A DNA stretch of 64,000 bases from assembly GCA_035543115.1 (NCBI GenBank), contig DATKKF010000100.1, positions 1-64,000 of the forward strand, given 5' to 3'. Of the stretch, positions 51,787 through 59,758 are shown piece by piece (position 1 is the stretch's first letter; each line of letters begins with the position of its first letter). A program made the translations under genes and the position numbers. A model generated the notes under the pieces. The model did no database searches and was not told the origin of the DNA. It saw only the letters and a program-made list of their open reading frames with translations. Source of the DNA: RPRB01 sp035543115 (lineage in GTDB: Bacteria > Myxococcota > Myxococcia > Myxococcales > Myxococcaceae).

Positions 51787-52437
51787 ATGTTCACTGGCCT
51801 GGTGCAGGACATGGGCACCGTGGAGCGTGTCCTCCCGGGGCCCATGACCACCCTCTGGATCCGGACTGCCCTCGGGGCAAGCGAGTTCGCGCTCGGGGAG
51901 TCGATCGCCGTCTCCGGCGCCTGCCTGACCGTGGTGGAGCGCACAGGCGACACCTTCCGGGTCGACGCCGCGCCCGAGACCCTCCGCCGGACCACCCTGG
52001 GCGAGCTGCGTGCGGGGTCACAGGTCAACCTGGAGCGCGCCCTTCGGCTGTCCGACCGGCTGGGAGGCCACCTGGTCCTGGGACACGTCGACGGGGTGCT
52101 GCCGCTCCTGAGCCGGGCCCACGAGGGCGGCTCGCTGGTGCTGGAGGTCGGCCTCACCCCGGAGCTCGCGCCCCTGTTCATCGAGAAGGGCTCGGTCACG
52201 CTGGACGGGGTCAGCCTCACCGTCAACAGCGTGGGCGACGACCGGTTCAGCGTGCAGCTGATCCCCGAGACGCAATCCAGGACCACGCTCGGCCAGCGCG
52301 CCATCGGCGAGCGCTACAACGTTGAAGCGGACGTGATCGGAAAGTACGTGGCCCGGCTCCACGCCGCACATGCCCCGACGCGCTCCGGTGGCCTGACGGT
52401 GGACATGCTGCGGGCCGCCGGGTTCGGATTGGACTGA
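51787..52437 (+). CDS. ribE: Riboflavin synthase alpha chain
   Basis: A 216-residue enzyme dismutating two 6,7-dimethyl-8-ribityllumazines to riboflavin. It opens MFTGLVQDMG and has two similar lumazine-binding barrels: ESIAVSGACLTV with DRLGGHLVLGHVDG in the first, and GSVTLDGVSLTV with NVEADVIGKYV in the second. It starts the ribE-ribBA-ribH-nusB operon; the 40-bp leader is too short for an FMN riboswitch. Confidence 0.96.
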   Translation: MFTGLVQDMGTVERVLPGPMTTLWIRTALGASEFALGESIAVSGACLTVVERTGDTFRVDAAPETLRRTTLGELRAGSQVNLERALRLSDRLGGHLVLGHVDGVLPLLSRAHEGGSLVLEVGLTPELAPLFIEKGSVTLDGVSLTVNSVGDDRFSVQLIPETQSRTTLGQRAIGERYNVEADVIGKYVARLHAAHAPTRSGGLTVDMLRAAGFGLD

Positions 52438-53600
52438 TGGCACGGCGCCTGGAAGAGGTGGGCAGCATCGCCCTGGTCGAGCGGGCCATCACCGACATCC
52501 GCAAGGGCCGGATGGTCATCCTCACCGACGACGAGGACCGCGAGAACGAGGGCGACCTGGTCATGGCCGCGGAGAAGGTCACCCCGACGGCGATCAACTT
52601 CATGGCCATGCATGGCCGCGGGCTCATCTGCCTCTCGCTCACCGAGGACCGTATCCGCCAGCTCGCGCTGCCCTTGATGGTCCAGGACAACACCTCGCCC
52701 TTCGGCACGGCGTTCACCGTCTCCATCGAGGCCGCGCGCGGCGTCACCACCGGCATCTCCGCCGCGGACCGGGCGCGCACCATCCAGGCCGCGGTCGCTC
52801 CCAAGGCCAAGCCCGGCGACCTGGTCCGGCCCGGGCACGTGTTCCCGCTCCGGGCCCGCGAAGGCGGGGTGCTGGTCCGCACCGGGCAGACCGAGGGCTC
52901 GGTCGATCTCGCGCGGCTCGCGGGCCTGTTCCCCGCGGGCGTCATCTGCGAGGTGATGAATCCGGACGGCACGATGGCCCGGCGCACGGAGCTGCAGCGC
53001 TTCGGCCGGAAGCACGGGCTCACGCTCCTCAGCGTGGCCGACCTCATCCGCTACCGGCTCCAGAACGACCGGCTGGTGAAGCGCGTCGCCACCACGGAGC
53101 TGCGCCGCCCGCAGCAGGGCACCTGGATGGCGCACGCCTACCAGAGCGACGTGGACTCCGACGTGCACATCGCCATGGTGAAGGGCGACATCACCGGCCC
53201 CATCCCGGTGCTCACCCGGGTGCACCGCGCCTGTCCGGTGGGGGACCTCCTCGGGAGCGGGGGGTGCGACTGCGGCAGCCAGCTCGAGCAGGCCTTCAGG
53301 GCCATCGCCGACGCCGGGCGCGGGGTCCTGGTCTACCTCCACAAGGCCGTGCGGCCCGTGTCCGCCCTCACCTGCACCCGCCAGCAGGCGGAGGAGTCCG
53401 GGCCCGGCGGCGACCGGAGCCGGCTGCGCGAGTTCGGGGTGGGTGCGCAGATCCTCAAGGACCTGGGCCTGCGGCGGCTGCGCCTGCTGACCAACAATCC
53501 CAAGAAGATCGTGGGCCTGGAGAGCTACTCTCTCGAGGTGGTGGAGCAGATTCCCCTCACCCGGCCGCGCGTCCAGCGCCGGCAGGGGACAGCGAGCTGA
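52437..53600 (+). CDS. ribBA: DHBP synthase fused to a degenerate GTP cyclohydrolase II domain (RibBA-like)
   Basis: A 387-residue protein. The DHBP synthase half (about 5-205) is intact: TDDEDRENEGDLVMAAE, AMHGRGLICLSL, GVTTGISAADRARTI and PGHVFPLRAREGGVLVR. The GTP cyclohydrolase II half (about 215-375) keeps the zinc cysteines (CPVGDLLGSGGCDCG) and LRLLTNNPKKIVGLE, but where the catalytic EGR-IGL and RAYALQ motifs should be it reads YLHKAVRPVSALTC (about 300-315). The second half is therefore probably inactive, as in RibBX-type proteins. The start overlaps ribE by one base (TGATG). Confidence 0.93.
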   Translation: MARRLEEVGSIALVERAITDIRKGRMVILTDDEDRENEGDLVMAAEKVTPTAINFMAMHGRGLICLSLTEDRIRQLALPLMVQDNTSPFGTAFTVSIEAARGVTTGISAADRARTIQAAVAPKAKPGDLVRPGHVFPLRAREGGVLVRTGQTEGSVDLARLAGLFPAGVICEVMNPDGTMARRTELQRFGRKHGLTLLSVADLIRYRLQNDRLVKRVATTELRRPQQGTWMAHAYQSDVDSDVHIAMVKGDITGPIPVLTRVHRACPVGDLLGSGGCDCGSQLEQAFRAIADAGRGVLVYLHKAVRPVSALTCTRQQAEESGPGGDRSRLREFGVGAQILKDLGLRRLRLLTNNPKKIVGLESYSLEVVEQIPLTRPRVQRRQGTAS

Positions 53601-53601
53601 C

Positions 53602-54087
53602 ATGGCACGGGTGATCGAAGGGCTTCTCACGCCGCCGCAGGGGCGCTTCGCGCTCTGCGTGTCGCGCTTCAACAGCTTCATCACCGAGCCGCTGCTCCAC
53701 GGCGCCCAGGACGCGCTGGTGCGCCATGGCGTGGCGGACGCGGACATCGACGTGTTCCGGGTGCCCGGCACCTTCGAGCTCCCGGGCCTCGTCCGCCGCG
53801 TGGCCGAGGGCGGTCAGTACGCGGGAGTCGTCGCTCTGGGCTGCGTGCTCCGGGGCGGTACGCCGCACTTCGAGTACGTGGCGGGGGAGGTGAGCAAGGG
53901 CATCGGGCAGATCGCTCTCACCGCCCCCTGTGCGGTCAGCTTCGGCGTGCTCACCTGCGACACCCTGGAGCAGGCCATCGACCGCGCCGGGGTGAAGGCC
54001 GGCAACAAGGGCGCGGACGCGGCGATGGCGTGCCTGGAGATGGTGAATCTGTACGCCCGCTTGGCGGAGGTCGGAAAGAAGCGCTGA
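53602..54087 (+). CDS. ribH: 6,7-dimethyl-8-ribityllumazine synthase
   Basis: A 161-residue subunit. It has VSRFNSFITEPLL at the start, the binding block RVPGTFELPGLVRRVAE (core VPGTFELP), and the active-site loop region GCVLRGGTPHFEYVAGE with the catalytic His in PHFEYV. It condenses the RibB product with the pyrimidine from RibD. It lies 1 bp after ribBA; nusB overlaps its stop (TGATG). Confidence 0.97.
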   Translation: MARVIEGLLTPPQGRFALCVSRFNSFITEPLLHGAQDALVRHGVADADIDVFRVPGTFELPGLVRRVAEGGQYAGVVALGCVLRGGTPHFEYVAGEVSKGIGQIALTAPCAVSFGVLTCDTLEQAIDRAGVKAGNKGADAAMACLEMVNLYARLAEVGKKR

Positions 54088-54509
54088 TGGGGGCTCGCCG
54101 CACCGGACGGGAGCGTGCGCTCCAGGCGCTCTACCAGATGGAGATGAGCGCCCTCCGTGCGGAGGACGCGCTCGAGACCGCCTGGAACGCCGAGCCCGAG
54201 GGGCCCCCGGACCCCGAGGCGCAGCGGTTCGCGCTCGAGCTGGTCCAGGGCGTCATCGAGCACCGCGAGGAGATCGACGGGCTCATCGAGCAACACAGCC
54301 ACAACTGGCGGCTGGATCGGATGGCGCGGGTGGATCGCAACGTGCTCCGGCTCGCGGTGTTCGAGCTGAAGTGGCGGCCGGACATCCCGAAGAAGGTGAC
54401 GCTCAATGAGGCGGTCGAGCTGGGAAAGGCGTTCGGAACCGAGGCCTCGTCGGCATTCGTCAACGGGCTGCTGGATCGGATCGCGCTGGACGTGGAGCAG
54501 CAGCGGTGA
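54087..54509 (+). CDS. nusB: Transcription antitermination factor NusB
   Basis: A 140-residue helical protein with the family blocks GRERALQALYQMEM and VDRNVLRLAVFELKW, and TLNEAVELGKAFGTEAS near the end with the terminal FVNGLLDRI. NusB with NusE binds boxA RNA in rRNA operons. The location after ribH is widely conserved. Confidence 0.97.
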   Translation: MGARRTGRERALQALYQMEMSALRAEDALETAWNAEPEGPPDPEAQRFALELVQGVIEHREEIDGLIEQHSHNWRLDRMARVDRNVLRLAVFELKWRPDIPKKVTLNEAVELGKAFGTEASSAFVNGLLDRIALDVEQQR

Positions 54510-54985
54510 GCGCCGCCGTCAGCACCGTGCCGCTGACGCTGGAAGCGCTGGATCCGCTGTCGGCGGACACGCTCTGCCTCTTCGTCCCCGAGGACGAGCG
54601 GCCGCTCGGCGGCGCCGCGGGGTACGTCGACTGGCGCCTCTGCGGCCAGCTCTCGCGGCTCCTGGTGGACGGCTTCTTCAAGGGGGCGCGAGGCGAGTCG
54701 ATGCTCCTCCCCTCCAGCGGGCGCATCGGGCCAGCCCGGGTCGTGGTCCTCGGGCTCGGCCCCGGGGGCGAGGCGCTGCACCCGGGTGTCCTCCGCACTG
54801 CGCTCGCCCAGGCTGCGGACGTGCTCAACCGTGCACGGGTGGACAGCGTCGCCCTGGAGCTCCCCGGCCGCTCGGCGATGCCCTCCCAGGACCGGATGGC
54901 GGCGTTCGAGGAGGCCTTCGTCCCGGCGTTCCGGGGGGCCCGGGTCACCTTGCTGGCCGACGGACCGGCGCGGCCCTCGCGGTGA
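54506..54985 (+). CDS. Isolated leucyl-aminopeptidase N-terminal (M17-N) domain protein
   Basis: A 159-residue protein matching only the N-terminal macro-like domain of M17 aminopeptidases: LCLFVPEDERPLGGAAGYVDW, LSRLLVDGFFKGARGESMLL (partial motifs), and ARVVVLGLGPG. The two-metal catalytic domain is absent, and no downstream remnant of it is visible before the response-regulator gene. GTG 54506 overlaps the nusB stop (GTGA). It may bind a nucleotide or regulate something; unknown. Confidence 0.78.
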   Translation: MSAAVSTVPLTLEALDPLSADTLCLFVPEDERPLGGAAGYVDWRLCGQLSRLLVDGFFKGARGESMLLPSSGRIGPARVVVLGLGPGGEALHPGVLRTALAQAADVLNRARVDSVALELPGRSAMPSQDRMAAFEEAFVPAFRGARVTLLADGPARPSR

Positions 54986-55032
54986 GTTCCCCGCCGCTGG
55001 CTTCCTGCTAGGCTCACGGGTCCGGCCGGGGA

Positions 55033-55407
55033 ATGGGGTACAAGGTTCTGATCGTCGAGGACTCGACCGCGTCGCGGGAGTTCATTGCCTCGACCATCGA
55101 GCAGATCGAGGGTGCGGAGGTCGTCTGCGCAGGCAGCGGCTTCGACGCCCTCAAGCTCCTCCCTCGCTATCGCTTCGACCTCATCATCACCGACATCAAC
55201 ATGCCGGACATCAACGGGCTCGAGCTCATCAACTTCGTGAAGATGAACCCGAACTACCGTGAGACGCCGCTGATCATCGTCACCGGCGAGGGCCGTCAGC
55301 ACGACCGCGAGCGCGGTTTCCAGCTCGGCGCCTCGGAGTTCCTCATCAAGCCGCTCCAGCCCGACCACCTGACCGACCTGGTGCGGCGGTACCTCAAGCT
55401 CGCGTGA
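55033..55407 (+). CDS. Single-domain response regulator (CheY-like)
   Basis: A 124-residue receiver. The acidic pocket is VEDS, phospho-acceptor Asp54 is in ITDINMPD, Thr is in VTGEG and Lys in LIKPL. It has no output domain, so it acts by protein binding. The CheA-like gene overlaps its stop (GTGA), making it the likely phosphorylation partner. Confidence 0.95.
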   Translation: MGYKVLIVEDSTASREFIASTIEQIEGAEVVCAGSGFDALKLLPRYRFDLIITDINMPDINGLELINFVKMNPNYRETPLIIVTGEGRQHDRERGFQLGASEFLIKPLQPDHLTDLVRRYLKLA

Positions 55408-57398
55408 GCCCCGACCGCGCCCGGCCACCGGCAGAGTTCTCGTCCGAGGCCGCCGAGACCGCGGAGGCGCTGGGTCGGAATCTCTTGCTCCTGGAGAAGT
55501 GCGCGGCCGACCCGGACCCCGAGGTGCTGAACTCGGTCTTCCGCCAGGCGCACTCGCTCAAGGGTCTCGCCGCGACCTTCGGGCAGCAGCGGATGGCCGA
55601 GCTGGCGCACGCCGCCGAGGACCTGCTCGACCGGTTCCGGCTGGGCAGGGCGCGGCTGACCTCGGCGCGGCTGGATCTCTTGCTCGAGGCGGTGGAGCTG
55701 TTCCAGCGCCTGGCGGAGGAGCCGGGGAGCGCGGTGGACGAGGCCCGGATGCTCGCCTCGAGGCTGTCGTCGGTGGACGAGGCGGCGGAGCGGCTGGGCG
55801 AGGACCCGCTCGAGCGTCTCGAGCTCGCCCCCGAGATGCGCCGGGTGCTCACCGAGTTCGAGGAGCACCGGCTGCGCGAGACGCTCCGCCGCGGCGAGCT
55901 GGTCTGGGCCGCGCGGGTGGGGTACCCGCTGGAGACCTTCGACCGCGAGCTGGAGCAGCTCAAGGCGCGGCTGCGCGGGGTGGGCGAGCTGGTCTCGACC
56001 CTGCCCGGTCCGCTTGGAGAGCGGCTGGACGTCCTCTCGTTCGTGCTGCTCATCGGCTCGGGCGCGGGCGAGGCGGGACTCCGGGGCGCCTTCGGAGGGG
56101 TCCCGCTCGAGCTCCGGCCGGTGCCGATACGCAAGGAGCGCCGCTCCGACGCCGAGGCGGAGGGGGCGGTCCGGCTGGAGGGAGCGGAGCCCGGCGGGGT
56201 GGCGCGGACGCTCCGGGTGGACATCGCCCGGCTCGATGCCCTCATGGACGACGTGGGCGAGCTGCGGCTCATCGGGGAGGCGATCCGCGCGCTGTCGGAC
56301 GCGCGCGAGCTGTCGCCCCGGGCGTGGACCGTGGAGCTGCTGCGGGAGCAGCGCCGGCTGGTGCGGCGGCTGGACATCCTCCAGGACCGGCTGCTCCAGG
56401 CACGGATGGTACCTCTTCGCCCGCTGTTCGACCGGATGCAGCGCCTGGTCCGGCGGATGGCGCGCGAGGCGGGGAAGGAGGTCGTCCTCGAGACCTCCGG
56501 CGCCGACGTGCACATCGACAAGCGCCTGGTGGAGGAGCTGAGCGATCCGCTGGTGCACCTGGTCCGGAACGCCATCGACCACGGCATCGAGCCGGCGGGA
56601 CTGCGCGAGGGCCGGGGCAAGCCACGCGCCGGGCGCATCCTCCTCTCCGCCGAGCAGCGCGGAGCACGGGCGGTGCTCGCCCTGAGCGACGACGGCGGCG
56701 GGGTGGACTGGGCGCGGGTGCGCGAGGTGGCCATCCAGCGCGGGCTTCTCGACGAGGAAGCGGCGCGGGCGGCCGGCGACCGCGCGCTGCAGGCCGTGCT
56801 CTTCAGCCCGGGCTTCTCCACCGCCTCGGCGGTCAGCTCGATGTCCGGCCGAGGCGTGGGCCTGGACGTGGTGAAGACCAACATCGCTGGGCTCTCGGGG
56901 GTCATCGAGGTGGAGAGCCGGGCAGGGGAGGGGACCACCTTCCGGGTGACGCTGCCGGTGACCTTGGCCACGGTGCGTGGCCTGCTGGTGGGGGTGAGTG
57001 GGCGGGTCTACGCGGTGCCCCTGAGCAGCGTGCTCGACGTCCTGGCCCACAATCGCCAGCGCGGGGCGATGGAGGGCGGACGAGGCGTCCTGCCCGTCCG
57101 TGGCCGGAGCATCCCCGTCGTCTCCCTCGCCGAGACCTTCGGCTTGCCGAGGCGCGCCGAGGGTGGGGTGTACCTGGTGGTGGTGGGCGTGGCCGAGCGG
57201 CGGCTCGGGCTGGTGGTGGACACGCTCCACGGCCAGCGCGATCTCGTGACCCAGGGGCTCGGGCCGCGGCTGGGCCAGGTCCCCGGCATCTCGGGCGCCG
57301 CCGAGGTCGGGCACCACCACACGGTGCTGGTGCTCGACGTGGGGGCGCTGCTCGACGAGGTGCTGCGCGGGCCCCCGCTGCTGGTGGCGGAGGCGTGA
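55404..57398 (+). CDS. CheA-like histidine kinase
   Basis: A 664-residue chemosensory kinase. The HPt domain carries His50 (FRQAHSLKGLAATFG). A long helical, Glu/Arg-rich stretch replaces a typical P2 domain. The dimerisation P3 helices (TLRVDIARLDALMDDVGEL) follow. The ATPase has N-box HLVRNAIDHGIEPA, G1 DDGGGVDW and G2 SGRGVGLDVVKTNI, all intact. The C-terminal CheW-like P5 domain starts at TLATVRGLLVGVSGR. GTG 55404 overlaps the CheY stop. No receptor, CheR or CheB is nearby. Confidence 0.93.
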   Translation: MSPDRARPPAEFSSEAAETAEALGRNLLLLEKCAADPDPEVLNSVFRQAHSLKGLAATFGQQRMAELAHAAEDLLDRFRLGRARLTSARLDLLLEAVELFQRLAEEPGSAVDEARMLASRLSSVDEAAERLGEDPLERLELAPEMRRVLTEFEEHRLRETLRRGELVWAARVGYPLETFDRELEQLKARLRGVGELVSTLPGPLGERLDVLSFVLLIGSGAGEAGLRGAFGGVPLELRPVPIRKERRSDAEAEGAVRLEGAEPGGVARTLRVDIARLDALMDDVGELRLIGEAIRALSDARELSPRAWTVELLREQRRLVRRLDILQDRLLQARMVPLRPLFDRMQRLVRRMAREAGKEVVLETSGADVHIDKRLVEELSDPLVHLVRNAIDHGIEPAGLREGRGKPRAGRILLSAEQRGARAVLALSDDGGGVDWARVREVAIQRGLLDEEAARAAGDRALQAVLFSPGFSTASAVSSMSGRGVGLDVVKTNIAGLSGVIEVESRAGEGTTFRVTLPVTLATVRGLLVGVSGRVYAVPLSSVLDVLAHNRQRGAMEGGRGVLPVRGRSIPVVSLAETFGLPRRAEGGVYLVVVGVAERRLGLVVDTLHGQRDLVTQGLGPRLGQVPGISGAAEVGHHHTVLVLDVGALLDEVLRGPPLLVAEA

Positions 57399-57406
57399 GG
57401 CCGGCG

Positions 57407-57955
57407 ATGTCCACCGTCGACGCCCTGCTGGCGCAGTTCCGCTACCGGCCCGACGAGGAGTGCGCCGGGCTGGCTGAGTTCCCCACCTCCAGTGTCGAGG
57501 CCGACCGCCCGCCGGGGATGGAAGAGCAGCAGCTGCTGACCTTCGGCCTGGGTGGTTCCGAGTATGCGGTGGCGCTGGGCACGGTGACCGAGATCCTCCG
57601 CGCTCGCGCGCTCACCGAGATTCCCCGGGCCAGGCCGCCGCTGCTCGGGGTGCTGAACCTGCGGGGGACCATCACCCCGGTCTACGACCCGTCGCTGCGT
57701 CTCCAGCTCGCGAGCACGGCCCCGCCGTGCGCCGGTCCGGACTGCGAGCGGCCGCCGCGCCCGGCGCGCATCCTGGTGGTCCGCACCGCGCTCGGGCCAG
57801 CGGGGCTGTGGGTGGACCGGGTGCGCGGCGTGCAGCGGGTCCGGCCGGCGGCTCTCGAGCGGCCTCACAGCGGGCCGACCGGTGGGGTCGTCGGCGTGCT
57901 GCAGACCGCCGAGGGCACCTGCACGGTGGTGGATCCGGAGTGGCTGCTCCGATGA
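57407..57955 (+). CDS. CheW-like adaptor 1
   Basis: A 182-residue protein. The CheW domain (about 40-178) has LLTFGLGGSEYAVALGTVTEI, LLGVLNLRGTITPVYD and VLQTAEGTCTVVD. A loop in the middle carries two Cys (PPCAGPDCERPPRP), which is unusual for CheW. ATG 57407 has GAGG at 8 bases; GTG 57395, overlapping the CheA stop, is possible. Confidence 0.88.
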   Translation: MSTVDALLAQFRYRPDEECAGLAEFPTSSVEADRPPGMEEQQLLTFGLGGSEYAVALGTVTEILRARALTEIPRARPPLLGVLNLRGTITPVYDPSLRLQLASTAPPCAGPDCERPPRPARILVVRTALGPAGLWVDRVRGVQRVRPAALERPHSGPTGGVVGVLQTAEGTCTVVDPEWLLR

Positions 57956-58386
57956 GCTCCGACCCGGAAGGGGTAGACGTCTGCGCGTTCTGGGTGGGCG
58001 AGGCCGTCTACGGCATCGACGTGGCGCGGGTGGACGAGATCCTCCCCCGCGTCGTCCCGCTTCCGGTCTCCGATGCCCCGGCCCACGTGGAGGGCGTGGT
58101 GCACGTGCATGGCACGGCGGTGCCGATCGTGGACCTCCGGCGGCTTCTCCCGGCCGGGAATCCGCCGCGGACGGCCAAGCCGAAGGTCATCCTGGCCCGC
58201 ATCGGCCGGCGCCGGGTAGGGCTGCGGGTGGACGGGATGGCGGGGGTGCGCCGCTACACGGCGGCGGAGATTCGCCCCGGCGCCACGGTGCCGGGGGTGC
58301 TCGGGGAGACCGGAGACGAGTGTCGACTGCTCGATTTGCAGGGATTGCTGGCAAATCGATCTGCGGGGCCTCGCGCCGGGCTGTAA
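57952..58386 (+). CDS. CheW-like adaptor 2
   Basis: A 144-residue CheW domain: VCAFWVGEAVYGIDVARVDEIL, VEGVVHVHGTAVPIVDLRRLL (cores VGEAVYGIDV and GTAVPIVDLRRLL). It overlaps CheW 1 by ATGA. Two CheW proteins for one CheA suggest two receptor types or an array-building role. Confidence 0.88.
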   Translation: MSSDPEGVDVCAFWVGEAVYGIDVARVDEILPRVVPLPVSDAPAHVEGVVHVHGTAVPIVDLRRLLPAGNPPRTAKPKVILARIGRRRVGLRVDGMAGVRRYTAAEIRPGATVPGVLGETGDECRLLDLQGLLANRSAGPRAGL

Positions 58387-58404
58387 ACTGCTGTCTCGCT
58401 CCCG

Positions 58405-58785
58405 ATGAGAGGTTTTCGCGTCCTGGTGGTCGACGACTCGCGCACCGCGCGTCAGGTGCTCGTGTCGGCGATGGCCTCGCTCGGGTCGGGCACCTGTGAC
58501 GAGGCGGCGGACGGCGCCGAGGCGCTCAAGCGCTTCGCCTCGAGTGAGTACGACCTGGTGGTCACCGACGTGCACATGCCCCGACTCGACGGGCTGAAGC
58601 TCATCCACCACATCCGCTCCGGCGCCCGGCACGCGCGGGTCCCCATCCTGGTGGTGACCACCGACCGGACCGAGGCCGAGCGGGCCCGGGCGCTCGGGGC
58701 GGGCGCGAGCGCGTTCCTCTCCAAGCCGGTGGAGCCCGAGGACGTGAGCCGGGCGGCGGCGTCCCTGCTCGCTGCCCCGGCGTGA
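58405..58785 (+). CDS. Single-domain response regulator (CheY-like), second copy
   Basis: A 126-residue receiver with VVDDS, Asp55 in VTDVHMPR, Thr in VTTDR and Lys in LSKPV. It closes the CheY-CheA-CheW-CheW-CheY set, 18 bp after CheW 2, and is convergent with the metallo-beta-lactamase gene. Confidence 0.93.
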   Translation: MRGFRVLVVDDSRTARQVLVSAMASLGSGTCDEAADGAEALKRFASSEYDLVVTDVHMPRLDGLKLIHHIRSGARHARVPILVVTTDRTEAERARALGAGASAFLSKPVEPEDVSRAAASLLAAPA

Positions 58786-58801
58786 CCCAGAGCTGACCCC
58801 T

Positions 58802-59746
58802 TCAACGGGCGATGGTGCCGGGGTCGATCCCCTTCCCGAGTTCCCAGGAGGCTCCGACCGCACCGACCACCGCGGTCTTCCTGTCGAGCCCGGCGCCCGC
58901 GCGGAGCCGGTACAGCGACTCGATGCCGGTGCAGTGCGCGCCGACCAGCTCGCGGACGCCGAAGCGGCGGAGCTGCGCCGAGGTCCAATCCAGAGTGGCG
59001 TCGTCGGCGGAGAACAGGTGGAGCCCTCCGACGACGGTGTTGACCTTAGCCGGGCGCACCACCTTCTGCGCTGCCTCGAGCGTGTTGATGACGCCGGCGT
59101 GGCCGCACCCGGTGAGCACCACCAGGCCATCCGGGGTGTCGAGGACCAGCGACGAATCCTCGGCGACGATGTCGGTCACCGGTCCATTCGCCGACTGAAT
59201 GAGGATGTCCCTGGGGTAGTTGCGCTCGGGGTGGATGCGGGGCACGGGCCCGGTGAACCAGACCCCGGGGAGGAGCTCCGCCGGACCGGCGTGCCCGATG
59301 AACTGGATCCCGGCCGCCTCGAGGCTGGCCTTCTCCGCCGCCAGGGGGGTGTAGGGCTTCCCGCCGCGGATGCGGGGGATGAAGAAGCCCTTGCCGACGT
59401 GCACCCGCGAGAGCGCCCGCGGAGCCTTCGGAGCCAGCGCCTTTCTCAGCGTCGCCAGGCCTCCGGTGTGGTCGCCATGCGAGTGCGAGAGGACGACGTC
59501 GGTGACCTCGGCCAGGTCCATGCCGAGCGTCTGCGCGTTGCGGAGCACGGTGTCCGGCTCGGAGCCGGTGTCGAAGAGCAACCGCTTGCCGTCCGCCTCC
59601 ACCAGGGCCGCGAAGCCCCACTCGCCGATGCCCCGGTCGGCGAGCATCGTGGAGAGGATGGTGATCTTCGCCGTCCGGACGGGTGGCGCTCCCTGGGGTG
59701 CGGCGAAGAGCAGGGCGAGCGAGGCGAGCAGCGCAAACGGGGGCAT
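58802..59746 (-). CDS. Exported metallo-beta-lactamase-fold hydrolase
   Basis: A 314-residue protein with a signal peptide (MPPFALLASLALLFAAPQ). The metal motif is SHSHGDHTGG (about 87-96), with the further His residues in TGCGHAG and VGGLHLF and the preceding Asp in LLFDTGSEPDT. The GHAG/GGLHL pair resembles MJ0296/tetrahydromethanopterin-linked MBL proteins (COG1237). Substrate unknown. It is 12 bp downstream of the ThrRS-like gene. Confidence 0.85.
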   Translation of the reverse strand: MPPFALLASLALLFAAPQGAPPVRTAKITILSTMLADRGIGEWGFAALVEADGKRLLFDTGSEPDTVLRNAQTLGMDLAEVTDVVLSHSHGDHTGGLATLRKALAPKAPRALSRVHVGKGFFIPRIRGGKPYTPLAAEKASLEAAGIQFIGHAGPAELLPGVWFTGPVPRIHPERNYPRDILIQSANGPVTDIVAEDSSLVLDTPDGLVVLTGCGHAGVINTLEAAQKVVRPAKVNTVVGGLHLFSADDATLDWTSAQLRRFGVRELVGAHCTGIESLYRLRAGAGLDRKTAVVGAVGASWELGKGIDPGTIAR

Positions 59747-59758
59747 GGGCGCGGGAGA

